The notes: a model not told the origin generated them from the sequence alone. Positions 22,798 through 37,187 are shown, counted from the first letter of the stretch. The stretch is DNA of 64,000 nucleotides from Podospora comata (GCA_017354895.1 CP071497.1:3782001-3846000); one strand, 5' to 3'. A program made the numbers and translations.

Positions 22798-23289
22798 GTC
22801 GCTTGCTACGGGTAGTAGCTTGACGGGAGGTTTGTAGCAAAGGGAAACGCAAAGATGGCAGGTGGAATTCCGAGAAAAGAGGATGTGAGAACTGGAAAAG
22901 ACGGTGCTTATATAGTGGTGGAAGGGTAAATTACAAGAGAAGTGAACAATGGCAAGTAATATTCACTTGGTCTGCAATTGTCAATTCACTTGAGCTGCTC
23001 CCGGAGGTGGGGTGGTGACCGGAGCTTTAATTTTTTAGCGCAGGACAGTGGCAGAATTACCCCACCACAAGCCGGGGTTACCGGGCGGTGAAGGGTTAAT
23101 TGGTTGGCTGGACAGCGCGCTGAGGCGCGTCTTCTTTAATTGAGTCGCGTCTCCCATGACCAGGGGTGGGCAAATCACCTAAATTGACAATCCCGACATT
23201 TTGGTTCCCCATCCATCTCAACTTCGGGATGTCACCAAAGCCTGTACAACTTTGAGAGTGTACAGAACCAAATCACAGCCACAGCCAAC
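22798..23289. promoter_or_regulatory. Divergent promoter TRM10 / MSH2 with WCGCGW boxes
   Basis: This 492-bp region holds GCGCGT at 23125-23130 and TCGCGT at 23145-23150, 140-165 bp before the MSH2 ATG. They match the degenerate MBF core (WCGCGW for the second). On the other side TTATATA at 22908-22914 faces TRM10. Regulatory function is inferred. Confidence 0.45.
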
Positions 23290-26106
23290 ATGTCTTCCAG
23301 ACCAGAGCTCAAGGTAATACTGACCTTGTCCTCCTCAACTGCTGAACATATCTAACAAAGACACCAACAGGTCGATGATGAGCACGGCTTCATCCGATAC
23401 TACAAGTCCCTTCCCAAGGTCGACGAGGATGTGATTCGCATATTCGATCGAGGTGACTGGTACACTGCACACGGAGAAGATGCCAATTTCATCGCGCGCA
23501 CTGTCTACAAGACCACCTCGGTTGTCAGACAACTGGGCAAAAATGACCACACCGGCCTGCCATCAGTCACCATGACTGTCACCGTCTTCAGGCAGTTCCT
23601 TCGGGAAGCGTTATACAAGCTGGGAAAGAGAATCGAGATTTATGCCAGCCCCAACGGCCGCATGAACTGGAAGATTGTGAAGCAAGCCTCGCCAGGCAAC
23701 CTGCAAGATGTCGAGGACGAACTTGGAGGGCAGTTCGAGGGAGCGCCAGTGATCTTGGCCGTCAAAATCACAGCCAAGGCATCAGAGGGCAGGACGGTTG
23801 GCGTGTGCTTTGCCGATGCCAGCGTAAGAGAGCTCGGTGTCAGCGAGTTTCTCGACAACGATCTGTACTCCAACTTCGAGTCTCTGGTCATTCAGCTCGG
23901 CGTCAAGGAGTGCCTCATGCAGATTGACAAGGCAGAGAAAGACAAGGATCCAGAGCTGGCAAAGCTGAGACAAATCCTCGACAGCTGTGGCATTGCCGTT
24001 TCGGAGAGACCAGCAGGCGAGTTTGGCACCAAGGACATTGAACAGGATCTGGCAAGGCTGCTGAAGGACGAGCGGTCTGCGACGTTACTCCCACAGACCG
24101 ACTTGAAACTTGCTATGGGCTCAGCAGCTGCTCTGATCAAGTATCTTGGTGTTTTACACGACCCTTCCAACTTTGGACAATATCAGCTCTACCAGCACGA
24201 CCTTGCCCAGTTCATGAGGCTTGATGCCGCCGCGCTCAAAGCCCTCAACCTAATGCCCGGTGCCAGGGATGGTGCCAAGACCATGAGTCTGTATGGTCTC
24301 TTGAACCACTGCAAGACTCCTGTTGGTAGCAGGCTGTTGTCTCAATGGTTGAAGCAGCCCCTGATGGACAAGGCCGAGATTGAGAAGCGTCAGCAGCTTG
24401 TCGAGGTGTTTGTCAACGACACTGAGCTTCGACAGACTATGCAGGAGGAGCATCTCAGGTCTATCCCTGACTTGTACAGGCTATCCAAGCGCTTTCAGCG
24501 GAAGAAGGCAACCCTCGAAGATGTCGTCAGAGCTTACCAGGTCGTCATCCGCCTGCCCGGCTTCCTAGGCACACTCGAGGGAGTGATGGATGAAGCTGCC
24601 CGTGACCCCCTCGATGAGGCTTACACCAACAAACTCCGCGAGCTCTCCAACAGTCTAGTCAAACTCCAAGAAATGGTCGAAACCACCGTCGACCTCGACG
24701 CCCTCGAAAACCACGAGTTCATCATCAAACCCGACTTCGACGACGGCCTCCGCATCATCCGCAAGCGCCTCGACAGGCTCCGCTCAGACATGGACAAGGA
24801 ATTCTCCGAAGCAGCCAACGACCTCGACCAAGAGCGTGACAAGAAGATCTTTCTCGAGAACCATAAAGTCCACGGCTGGTGCATGCGCCTGACCCGGACA
24901 GAAGCAAGCTGCATCCGCAACAAGTCCCGCTATCAGGAATGCTCAACCCAGAAGAATGGAGTCTACTTCACCACCAAAACCCTCCAAGCCTACCGCCGGG
25001 AATTCGACCAGCTCTCCCAAAACTACAACAGAACCCAATCCGGCCTCGTCAACGAAGTTGTCGGCGTAGCAGCCTCGTACTGCCCCCTTCTCGAAAAGCT
25101 AGGCGGCGTCCTCGCCCATCTGGACGTGATCGTCTCCCTCGCCCACTGCGCAGAGAACGCCCCCGTCTCCTACACCCGTCCCAAAATCCACCCACGAGGT
25201 CAAGGACAAACAATCCTCACCGAAGCCCGCCACCCCTGCATGGAAATGCAAGACGACGTCACCTTCATCACCAACGACGTCTCCCTCACCCGCGACAGTT
25301 CTTCCTTCCTGATCATCACAGGCCCAAACATGGGCGGCAAGTCAACCTACATCCGCCAGATAGGCGTCATAGCCCTCATGGCACAAATCGGCTCCTTCGT
25401 CCCCTGCGAGTCGGCCGAGCTGACCATCTTTGACTCGATCCTCGCCCGCGTGGGGGCAAGCGACTCGCAACTAAAGGGGGTATCAACCTTTATGGCCGAA
25501 ATGCTCGAAACAGCCAACATTCTCAAGTCAGCCACCTCCGAATCCCTGATTATCATCGACGAGCTAGGTCGCGGAACGTCGACCTACGACGGGTTCGGTC
25601 TCGCGTGGGCGATTTCGGAGCACATAATCCAACAGATCGGGTGTTTTGCCCTGTTTGCGACTCATTTTCATGAGCTGACCGCCCTCGCGGAAAAGTACCC
25701 GCAGGTTCAGAACCTGCATGTTACGGCGCATATTACGAGCGACAGGGACGTGAAGAGGGAGGTGACGCTGCTGTATAAACTCGCTCCGGGGATCTGCGAC
25801 CAGAGCTTTGGGATTCATGTCGCCGAGCTGGTGAGGTTTCCGGATAAGGTTGTTAGGATGGCAAAGCGGAAGGCGGACGAGCTGGAGGATTTTACGAGTA
25901 AGCACGAGGCGGGGAGTGTCAAGTATGGGAAGGGGGATGTGGAGGAGGGGAGCGCGTTGTTGAAGGATGTGCTGGTGAAGTGGAAGGATCAGGTCAAGGG
26001 GGGAGGGATGACGAAGCAAGAAATGGTGGAGAGGTTGAGGGAGCTGGTCAGGAGTGATGAGAGGTTGGAGGGGAATCCGTTTTTTCAGAGTGTGAAGGCT
26101 TTGTAG
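23290..26106 (+). CDS. msh2: DNA mismatch repair protein MSH2
   Basis: A tiny first exon (23290-23313, eight codons), a 57-bp intron and exon 2 (23371-26106) give 919 residues. MSH2 pairs with MSH6 or MSH3 to recognise base mismatches and loops in the nucleus. Domains follow the family order: the N-terminal mismatch-binding domain, connector, lever and clamp helices, then the ABC-type ATPase. That ATPase has Walker A GPNMGGKST at 659-667, Walker B LIIIDELGRGTSTYDG (Asp738/Glu739) and the ATHFHEL histidine switch. The C-terminal helix-turn-helix dimerisation region is intact. Without the eight-codon exon the N-terminal KVDDEHGFIRYYKSLP would lack a start codon, which supports the split start. 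WCGCGW boxes lie 140-165 bp upstream. Confidence 0.97.
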
Positions 26107-26509
26107 GGGGATGATGGGTTCGAGGGAAGGATTTCAATGTGGACATCATAAGATTTTGTAATGCGTTTGCTTTCGGACACTGACTGGGTTGGTCAAGGGT
26201 AGGGGAAGGGTTATGGGAGTAATGATTTGCATTTTGAGCAATGGCAAAGAGGTTGTGTGTTTTTACATTTTGCCATGAGCAAAAGGCGAGGCAAGAGTCA
26301 GCTCATATGTTGCGAAAGACAACTTGAAATAATACAAGCCTTTTGCCATCCAATCTCTCGCTGTCTCCCCTCCCACCCTTCCCCAATATGGTAGTGTAAG
26401 TTGTAAAGGTACAAGAAACATCAAAAAGAGAGACCAGAGACTGGAGCGAGAAAACGAGGTTAAAAAAAACTACAGTAAACGTCCCCGACACACGCACCCA
26501 CCCCCCAAA
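26107..26509. other. Convergent 3' region MSH2 / RPN3
   Basis: About 400 bp between two converging stops. Nothing beyond AT-rich 3' UTR-like sequence was seen. Confidence 0.5.
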
Positions 26510-28340
26510 TTACATCCCCTCAAACTCCCCCCCCAAATCATCCTCGTCCAGATCCCCCTCCTGAATCTCCTTCGCCATCTCCCTCTCCCTCTCCCTCGCC
26601 TCCTGAGCGTTCTTGAGTTCAAGACGGTGCTGGTTCATAGGGAACCTCATAGCCTATCATCATCATCATGTCAGCAACCTCATCCCACCCATCTCACAAT
26701 CAGTCGGCGCAGACGTACCTTGACACTCTCATCATGCAAACTCAAACAAGCCCTGATCCGATCGTGAAACGTCTCCCCCGGCTCGCTCGTGGCGTAAACA
26801 TCCCCCACCTCCTTGCTCTTCATGTACCCCTTCTCCCTATCCAGCGTCGCCTCGATAACCCCATCACGGATCGCCTTGGCCACGATGTACTCGGCGCTCT
26901 CCTCGCTGCCAAGATGCAGCCGGATGCAGATATCCCGAAGCGAAATCCGGCTGTAGCTCAAGCTCATCATCCGGATCCCCGTCTTGATGACGTTCTGGCG
27001 CAGGCGCAAGATAAGAGTATACGTCCCATCCCGGCGGAAGGTGTCCCCGTGCTGAGCAACAACGCTCTCAAAGTCCTCCAAATCACCCACCCGGACAGCC
27101 CGGACGAGCAAAAAGTAAGGGTGGAGCGAAGCCTCCATGGCAGGCTGTCGAAAGGTCGCGCGGTCGGGGATGTCGCCCATCAACAGCTCAACCACAAGCA
27201 ATAGCTTGGTGGCAGTCTGGCCGAACCCAAGAGCACACGCGCTAGAAGGCGCCTTGCGTGTGGCGGCGGTCAAGTGGTTGTGAGCCTCAGTATAAAGCAG
27301 CTGAATGGCCCGCACCTTGCCGAGATAGTACAAGTACCTCGCAACCTGGTTATTCGCCGCATTCTCGGGAAACTGCGTGTGCGAAACCAACAAATCCGCC
27401 TGGGAAATGTGCGATGTCAACAGGTAGCTCCGGAGCAGCAGCACAATAACCGAAGCCTGCGTGTCCGTATCCTTGCGTAGAACCGCCGTCCTCAGCGCAG
27501 CAAGCAGCGTCGGCCGAATCGCCACAATCGTCGACTGCGACGACGGCGGCAAGGGCGCAAGCTGCTCGGCAAACAGCTCAAAGTAAAAGTACACCTTGGC
27601 CGAAAGCCCATCGAGCGTACGACGGTTGAGCTCCTGGATCTTCTCGATCAAGTACTTCGAAAACTCCAGCCCTTGCTGCCACTGCTTGCCGTCATGCAGC
27701 AACACCTGCGTGAGAATGCCCAAAAAGACACCAATCTCGGGAATAACCTCCTTCTGCTCCTTCTTCACCCCATTCTTCCCAGAACCAGCCTTGGTCGTCG
27801 GCTCACTGTCAATCTCCATCTCCCCCCCTCCTCCTCCCACCTTCCCACCCAACTGCACCTCCTCCCGTCCAATCGCCTTCAACAAACCAACCGCAATCTC
27901 GGCCCCAGACGAACTCGCCATGTACGTCTCAGCAACAACCCTCGCCAAAACATCCCCCGTCAGCCGTTTCCGAATCGACGACACCGACCGCAGCGCACGA
28001 AGGGTGAATCGAGCATCAAAAAGCGCGACGGCACGGTCCAAGAGGGCAAAGTTGCTCTTGATGTCTGTTTTCCTCGTTAATCACCACCACCACATCACCA
28101 CACGGGATGAAACCTACCAGCAACAGTCTTCTCAACCGGATCCTCCCCCTCCCCCTCATTCTCAACCCCCTCCATAACCACCACATCCCCCTCCACATCC
28201 TCCTTCTTCTTGCTCGGCGGCACAACAACTGTCATCTTCTCATCCTCTCCCTTCTTTCCCTTGCCCTTCATTTTGTTGTTGTTGTTGTTGTTGTTGTTCC
28301 CTCCTCTGGCAGGTTCCCTGTCGGGTGTCTTTCCAGGCAT
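26510..28340 (-). CDS. rpn3: 26S proteasome non-ATPase regulatory subunit RPN3
   Basis: Exons 28340-28118, 28064-26719 and 26653-26510 join in frame to 570 residues. RPN3 (PSMD3) is a PCI-domain scaffold of the proteasome lid and is essential for 19S assembly. The N-terminal exon is low complexity, with an Asn8 run from a TTG microsatellite and acidic Glu/Gly repeats. The middle contains the helical repeats (KVYFYFELFAEQLAPLP, LLRSYLLTSHISQADLLV, YLYYLGKVRAIQLLYTEAHN). The PCI region follows (YSRISLRDICIRLHLGSEES, then EYIVAKAIRDGVIEATLD). The last exon gives the conserved MRFPMNQHRLELKNAQEARE tail. An in-frame GTG codon upstream (28373) could extend the frame, but ATG at 28340 is the first methionine. 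Another helix-rich acidic run ends the protein. Confidence 0.96.
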
Positions 28341-29378
28341 ATTTTGTCGTTGGTCGTTTGTTAACCGAAACACCCGCCCGCCGGTTGAGTTCGGTTTCGA
28401 TCGTCACGCTTGTCTGTAGTGTCGTTGTTGATGTCAGCCAAATCGAACCTAGGCAGTAGATAGATAGGTAGCTCGTGTTGGGAGGAAAGTGGCACGCACG
28501 CACACGTACTCGGTCGACTGCTCTTCGTCGAAAATAAATAACTCGTGGAGAAAACTTCAAGGTCAATAATTCCTTGAAGAAGAAAGAGAGAAAAAAAGAA
28601 ACAGTCGTCAAACGTCGATGCAAGAAAGCTTTGCCTTGCCTTGCCCCCCAAAGATGGATTGATTGATTGTGATGAGCGAGCAGTCCACACAAAGCAAGCA
28701 GCAGCCGAACGAACAGCGCGGCAGCACGGACCAACAGGCAGGCAAGGCAGCGGTTCCAAGTACGCAGCCCTGGCCATCGGTACCTGAGGTTTTGCCCGCA
28801 ACTGGCAGGCGTGCGGAGGTATCTCATTGGGCGCCCGGTACTTGCCATTGCAGCTGGAAGCTCCCCGACCCGCTTTCGGGCAGAGGCTGAACCACTGGGA
28901 TCATCTCTTGTGACGTTGTCGATTTGCTGCCTGCTGCCCCACCTTTTCCCTAATTGGGTCTTACAGCAACTTGACGTCTTCTCCCGTTTTGTCTCGAGAT
29001 GATGAGACATTGGATATCACATATGTAGAAACACTCCCTCAGAGATGACAGCAAAAGCGATTGATTAACAGCCCGACCTCAGACCAAGGCTACGCTGCTA
29101 CTCTACATGACTAAGCATGATGACTGGTTTCCTTTTCATGTAATGATCCCTCCCCCCCCTTATTCCCTCCAAAATCCCAAGGTATCTGTAATTCCCCCCA
29201 TCCCATTCCATGCCTTGCCATGACGCCCGAGATGAAAGAAAAAATAAAAATAAAAAACCCGCCTTACAAAACCCATACCAACACATAAAAAAAGCGACTG
29301 TGCTCCGTCTATTTACTTTTGCTCAAGCCAAGCACGAAAACCCCTCTGTAAAAAGAAAGAACGAAAAAAAGAGAGAAT
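28341..29378. other. Intergenic region upstream of RPN3 / downstream of TAF12
   Basis: About 1 kb without a recognised gene. The left half is the RPN3 promoter and leader; the right end is the TAF12 3' UTR, with A-rich runs near 29238-29300 and 29350-29370. ORFs there lack recognisable motifs. Confidence 0.5.
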
Positions 29379-31722
<2,344 letters not shown>

Positions 31723-33030
31723 CCTGTCCGCTTTGTTCGGAATGACAGAGGGATTGTTCAAGTCGCTACTCTGGAGCCTGTACCGGGTCGCAGCGGCTTC
31801 GAGACCTTGTATCGAGCGAGTGTCTAAAGTAGGGTCAATTAGCTGCTGATATGGAAGCAGAAGTGTATGCCTCTGTGATAGAGAAACAAAAAAAAGCGAA
31901 GCGTCTCCAAAGATAGAAGATTTCTCAACGGGCTTGTTGACAGCCCTCGATTTGATGACGAGGGGAGATGGAATTGAGGAAGATGAAGTCGAACAACCTG
32001 GAAGGGTGACGCGAGGCGTGTCGTTGAAATCGTGTCGGAACTTACCGTGATATGGTAGGGGGACAATGGTCCGTGCGGTTTGCCATATATCAGAGCCTAC
32101 TGCCAGCACTTTGCCGTGAACTCTTGCAAATATTTTGCCAACTGGCTGCTTGATCAAATTTGCAAAGAAAAAAAATATCTTAGCATTGATTTTGGATAGT
32201 CTAGCCCTACGAAAAGGCGGAGTTTTCGAGACCCGCGCCGGCGCCGGCGCTCTTGTCTTCTGAGACATCAGGGGAAACAGGGAACTCACAAGTCCTAAAC
32301 AACAGAACAAAGCAATGAGCAGAAAAGAAGTGGCGGAATCTTTTGAGCGAGTAAAGGCATTGCTCTTCATGAAATCTCAGTCAGATCTTTTTCTCAAGTC
32401 CACGAACAATTCTTCTTGCCTGTCGCTGTTTTGCCAGTGTCTGTTTGGGAATATAGCACTCAGGCTTGTCGAGTGCCTCACCGAATTGTGAATAAAAAAA
32501 GGGGCACCAGATCATTACGCATTAGACGCTGAAACAGTTCTTCAAGCTGTCTGATGACAATCCAGGGACCGTGACAGTCTTTTGAAGCCTCTTGGGCATG
32601 GTCTCTGAGTTGGAGTCTCCATTCTTGTCCACTATGTGCTCAGCTGCACACCTACTGAAACTAATAATTCCGAGCTTCAGGGCCTGCATCAGCACATCTA
32701 TCACAACACAACTATATCTTGATAGAGAAGGCGTCATTTCCCTTCAGCAAATCCACGATGTTCAAACACTCCAATGATCAAGTTAGAGAGGATCAAGCAG
32801 CGGGATCCAGACACTCCATCAGGTATTCATCGTAAATCAAGCAAAGTAGTCATCATCACAATGTTCAAATCCTCTTACCCCAACAAAAAGTAAATTTCCC
32901 GGGCAATGCTTCTACATTTCATATTCCAATCATCAACTCATAATCATAATCATCAACATCGTGATCGTCATCATCATCATCATTAAATCTCTTCCCCCCT
33001 CTCCCCACCCCCATTAAATTACTTCCCACC
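31723..33030. other. TAF12 upstream region with open frame and candidate 222-bp intron
   Basis: From 31723 to 32370 the TAF12 frame stays open on the minus strand. A canonical donor GTAAGT (starting at 32045, reading leftward) and a TTTAG acceptor (ending at 31824) would define a 222-bp intron. Up to 33030 there is otherwise no recognised gene. Confidence 0.45.
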
Positions 33031-34092
33031 CTAGGGCGAATCCACCTCCATGCTAACATACTCATAATAAGGCAACTCCCTCGCCAACTTCTCCCCCACC
33101 CCTCCCACCTCCAAAAAGACCCCATCATCCGACTCGGGCTCATCCAACTCCTCAATCCTCGACGTCCTCGCCTCATGCTGAAAAATCGAACTCCTCCTTC
33201 TCATGTGATGATCCACCATGCTAACCCGTCTCCTCATCCTCCTCCCCCCCGTCTGGTCCTCCGACGAATTTGGCCCCAGCCAAGGCTTCAAATCCTCCAA
33301 ATCAGTATCACTCCCGATGCTCTCACTGATGGTCCTCTTCCCTATGCTCCCGCTCGTCATCCTCCTCTTCTTCTTCTCCTCCCTCCTCTTGATCAAAAAC
33401 TCGCGATACTCGGCCTCGTCGAGGTCCGTCTCGTCAGACTCATCGTCGCAATTGAGGTTGTGGAGGCTGAAAATAAACGTCCTGTCTATTACCGCCGGCC
33501 GTCTCGTCCTTGAGCGGGAGCGGCTGCGGTTGGACTCGGCGTATTCAATGTAATCCGGCCGGAGAACCCCATCTCTCTCGTCGTCGCTGTCGGCAAAGTC
33601 GGAGAGCTCCTCAATGACGAAATTGGAGTCCGTCTCGGCGATGACACGGCCGATTGTGATGGAGGCTGACCGGCCTATCCTGGCCGATATGTGTGGAATC
33701 TGGGGTAGAAGTGGGGATGGCTCTAGCTGTGGTTGTTCAGGGGTCGCGGACCGGGATGGCCCGGCGGGTTGGGAATCGTTGTCGGATTCGTCTTCCGACG
33801 ACGAGGAAGAGGAACAGCTGGTGGTTCGTGGTGATAATTGATCTGGCCGACCGCCATTCAACGCCACCGGAACTCCTCCGGTCGACAAGGGGGGGGGCGC
33901 CATGGGCCGGAGGTGATTATGGTGGTGGTGGTGGTGGTGGTGACGGGAGTGTGGAAGCGGCGGCGGCGTGGGCGCAGACACCCCGGAGGGCGGGGGGCTG
34001 CTTTTGCGGCCAAAAACCGGGGAAGCCGTTCGCGGGGTCTCTGGCGGAGAGGTAGGCCCGACGTTTTGAGAGATTTTCCCGTTGGGCCACAT
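33031..34092 (-). CDS. Unrecognised Ser/Arg/His-rich protein
   Basis: A single exon encodes 353 residues; I do not recognise a named family. The N-terminal third is Pro/Ser-rich with a His8 run (from a GTG microsatellite near 33920-33940) and an acidic Ser block. The middle has a moderately conserved-looking stretch (RIGRSASITIGRVIAETDSN, VIEELSDFADSDDE, YIEYAESNRSRSRS). It is followed by a charged helix (EAEYREFLIKRREEKKKRRM) and basic Arg-rich blocks around RRSSIFQHEAR. The C-terminus is short and structured (LARELPYYEYVSMEVDSP). Ser-Arg and acidic-Ser segments suggest a regulated nuclear or cytoskeletal protein, but no function should be assigned. ATG at 34092 is the first methionine after a stop; a long T-run (34120-34140) lies just upstream. 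Confidence 0.75.
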   Translation of the reverse strand: MWPNGKISQNVGPTSPPETPRTASPVFGRKSSPPPSGVSAPTPPPLPHSRHHHHHHHHNHLRPMAPPPLSTGGVPVALNGGRPDQLSPRTTSCSSSSSSEDESDNDSQPAGPSRSATPEQPQLEPSPLLPQIPHISARIGRSASITIGRVIAETDSNFVIEELSDFADSDDERDGVLRPDYIEYAESNRSRSRSRTRRPAVIDRTFIFSLHNLNCDDESDETDLDEAEYREFLIKRREEKKKRRMTSGSIGKRTISESIGSDTDLEDLKPWLGPNSSEDQTGGRRMRRRVSMVDHHMRRRSSIFQHEARTSRIEELDEPESDDGVFLEVGGVGEKLARELPYYEYVSMEVDSP

Positions 34093-34377
34093 GGTAGGTC
34101 TAATAAGTATGGCGATGCAAGTTTTTTTTTTTTTTTTTTTGGACTTGCTGCAAAAACCGGTGACGGAATTTCTATGCCCTCCGTTTCGGATGGGTAAAAC
34201 GAAAGATGCTTGCTGCTGGGGTAGGTACTGTCACAGCGGTGTGTGTCGAGTGGTGCCAGTCTCGTCTGGGGAAACGTCTTATCGATTGCCCGCTCTCGTG
34301 GGAGAGAGTGTGGGGGTTACCGAGCAAAAGAAAAAAAGATGGCGGGGAAAAGATGGAATGGCGCGCGCGCGCAGTAC

Positions 34378-34412
34378 TGTGCTGTGCTGTGCTGTGCTGT
34401 GCTGTGCTGTGA
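34378..34412. repeat. GTGCT pentanucleotide microsatellite
   Basis: About six consecutive GTGCT units just after an alternating GCGCGC tract. Simple tandem repeat; no coding role. Confidence 0.9.
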
Positions 34413-36317
34413 TGCGATGCAAGTAATGCTGGCTGGCGGGCGGAGTGGCGTGAGTAGGTAGATGTACGGTACGGGAACGGGGGGTTTTCAAGGTGTCAAG
34501 ACCCAAAGAATGAATCTCCAACGAGGAGAAGATATCGGACTTCGGTTGGTTGTCATGATAATATCGATCCAGAGTCTAGGTGCGGTTCCGTGCAGCCCAG
34601 GCTGATTCCCGATATTGGGGAACGTGTCTGAGCAGGATCGAAAAGCAAGCAATCGGGAATTGCGGGGTGCTCGATAAAAAAGGACTGGTTGGTTTGCGCC
34701 GTTGCGCTACGCTGGTGGTGCCGACGAAGGAGCTGACTGATGAGGGACTGGCTTGTCTGACGGGTAAGCCAGTGTGTGGAAGCCGGCAGCTCGGAGGGGC
34801 GAGGTTGTGTGTCCGGTGTGTGTCGTAGAATAAATGAATTGTCCGTCCGAGCAACAGAGGACAAAAACAAAGCAGCTGACGTCTCTTATCGGGTCCGGAG
34901 ATGGCTTTTTATCACAGGGCTACTACATATATACTCGGAGTGGTGGGTTGGGCTCCGGACCGAAGAGCCATCATATACAATTTGGCAAATATTTCTCCTG
35001 TGCCTGGCTGTCATGGGTTGCAGCAGGGGTTTCAAGCCCCTACTACTAATAACGAAGAAGAGCCGCCAACAGCAGGTTCTTGTCTTGATGGCGGCGCCTT
35101 TGGGCAGCAATGCTCCGTCTAATCCCTGAATATTTCCCTCAGACGAAATGTTACAGGCGGGACGCAAGCAATCGACATGACGACAACAAACCAGCCGTCG
35201 GTCAGAGAGCCGGATGTCTGAGTCCTCGGCTCCGTTAGGGGGCGAAGGCGGTGTCTTGATGGTTGAGTTGTCACTGTCCCATCGTGTCATCACCACTGCG
35301 CAAACGAGCATGGAAGCCCTCGTGCAGCATTCTCCCGCTGTGTCCGTCCACAAGGCTTGATGTCCGGGGCAGGCACCTTTCACAGGGACTGGCAACGAAT
35401 CAGGGTGTAGAGGCCCACCAAGGTGGACGTCAAAAATAGACTTGTTGTCCAATAAAGAAGGCAGAAAAATTATTCTGCCGGCTGCAGGATGCGTGTCTGC
35501 TGCTGTGTACGTGGGTGGCAGGAGAGGGAAAAAATGCTTGGATGAGCAGATCCCGTTGCCATCTTCGCCGATGCGCATTCATACGCTCACAGGTGCCGGG
35601 AGAACTTGGGCTCTGTCATTCCGCAGCTGAGCCAGATATTGAGGTGTTGTGCTGTGAGAATCCAGAGCTCTTTAAGAGCACCGTGGAGGTTCCAAAAAGG
35701 CTGTGGAGCGTGGCATATCCCAGTGCCGGTTGGGCGTCTCCGTTCCGGCACATGCAGGTCGTGAACAGGGGATCCTTCCATAGCCCTTCACGAGAGCGGG
35801 CTGTAGACATCGCCGGTGGAGTGTTGACAATGTGCTCATCTGTGAGAGGTATGCCATTCGGCCGTTTGAAAAAACGGTGTGTAAGGAATACACGAGTACA
35901 TGATCTCGCAGGAGCTCTCACCGACGAGCTGCGAGAGGTCCAAAGCTGCTTGTTGAGCGTCAGGTCCGGGTTATCGTAGCTCAGTTGCCATGTGACGGAA
36001 CCGCTACCGAACAGGCCGAGACAACTGCGTCATTTGCGACAGGCTGTGGTTAGGTACTCTCAAGCCGGGCACCCTGGATTTACTCAACGTGAGGGTCGTG
36101 TCGACTTCGAAAATAAGTAAATAATTTGTAAGAAATGATAACGAGGGGCGGTTCAAGAATTGGTGCCTGTGCCTGTGCCTGTCAATCATTTTCGTCACGT
36201 GCCAGCGGGGTGATTTATCGCGGGGTTTATCGATCTGCCAAGAGATCGGATAACCACCAAGCCCAGCCCAAGCTCTCAATTGTAAATCGCATCTTTCTCC
36301 CATTCACACCAAAACCC

Positions 36318-36351
36318 GACGCGACATCTTGCCTCCCAGACGCGACATCTT
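36318..36351. promoter_or_regulatory. Duplicated ACGCGA (WCGCGW) element upstream of SPC34
   Basis: The 13-mer GACGCGACATCTT occurs twice exactly (36318-36330 and 36339-36351), 26-59 bp before the ATG. Each copy contains ACGCGA, a match to the WCGCGW core of MBF sites. Its closeness to the ATG means it could also lie in the leader. Confidence 0.5.
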
Positions 36352-36376
36352 CTTCTCGTCCCACAACATAATCATA

Positions 36377-37187
36377 ATGTCCTTGATATCAACCCACCTC
36401 GCCCAAATCGCCCTCTCCTGCGAAGGCATAGACAGCCTCCCGTACGTCCCCCCCTCTCCCAAAGTAAACAAAGCTGGAAACCCCCCCCCCTTCCCCCTTT
36501 CTCTAACCGCCCTCCAGTTTCCCCCCACCGAAAATCTTCACCAACGCCCTCCTCTCCAACCCAGACATCACCTCCCTCATCCGCGACACCGAAGCCCACG
36601 AACGCGCCCTCTTCTCCGTCCCCGCACCCCCACCACCACCAACCACCACCCCCAATCCTGAGCAACCTAAACCCTCCAACCGCAGGCACACAGTCTTCAA
36701 CGTCGCCGCTGGAGAAGTCACCACCGGACCAGCACCCAACTCCTCCACCCGCCGATCCACCGCCGTCGCCGCCGTTTTGGGCGGTGATCTCCACGCGCAT
36801 CTGACCCGTAGACACAAGGAAGGCGAGGCCGACATTGAACTACTACTACAAGGTGCCGAGAAGCTTTGTGGTGTCTATGCCTTACCGGGCGCGCTGGAGA
36901 GGATACCGCAACTAAGAAGAAAGTGGGAGATGCAAGGGCATACGCTCGCATATTACGAGCAAAAGGTCGCCGAGCAACAAGAGCAATTGCAGGCCATGAA
37001 TCAACGAAACGAATGGGATGAGGACGAGGAAATGGAGCATGTGGAGGAGGAAAAGGGGGATTACTTCACAGAGGAGGATTTGCGGCGAGATGAGGAGGAG
37101 CTGAGGAAATTGGAGAGGAAGAGGCGGGAGCTGCAGGCCAAGTTGAAGAGCTTGGAAGGTGATATTGGGGGGTTGATGGATATTTGA
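36377..37187 (+). CDS. spc34: DASH complex subunit Spc34
   Basis: Exons 36377-36441 and 36518-37187 (76-bp intron) give 244 residues. Spc34 is a subunit of the DASH/Dam1 ring that couples kinetochores to spindle microtubules. The N-terminus (MSLISTHLAQIALSCEGIDS, then LPFPPPKIFTNALLSNPDIT and RDTEAHERALFSV) is the characteristic Spc34 domain and is correctly restored by the intron. A Pro/Thr-rich linker follows. The C-terminal half is a strongly charged helical region (WEMQGHTLAYYEQKVAEQQE onward, about 165-240) that should form a coiled coil. Two ACGCGA boxes just upstream fit G1/S-type expression. It converges with the DsbA-like gene; the stops are only about 90 bp apart. Confidence 0.93.

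Larger units (their letters stand above)
34093..36376. other. 2.3-kb gene-poor region
   Basis: This non-coding stretch separates two divergent genes. It contains an 18-base T-run (about 34120-34140), a GTGCT pentamer repeat (34378-34412) and an alternating GC tract near 34362-34373. The longest ORF (34886-35578, minus, 230 codons) is Cys-rich with no recognisable domain and is not called as a gene. The right end (from about 36050) is the SPC34 promoter. Confidence 0.45.
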
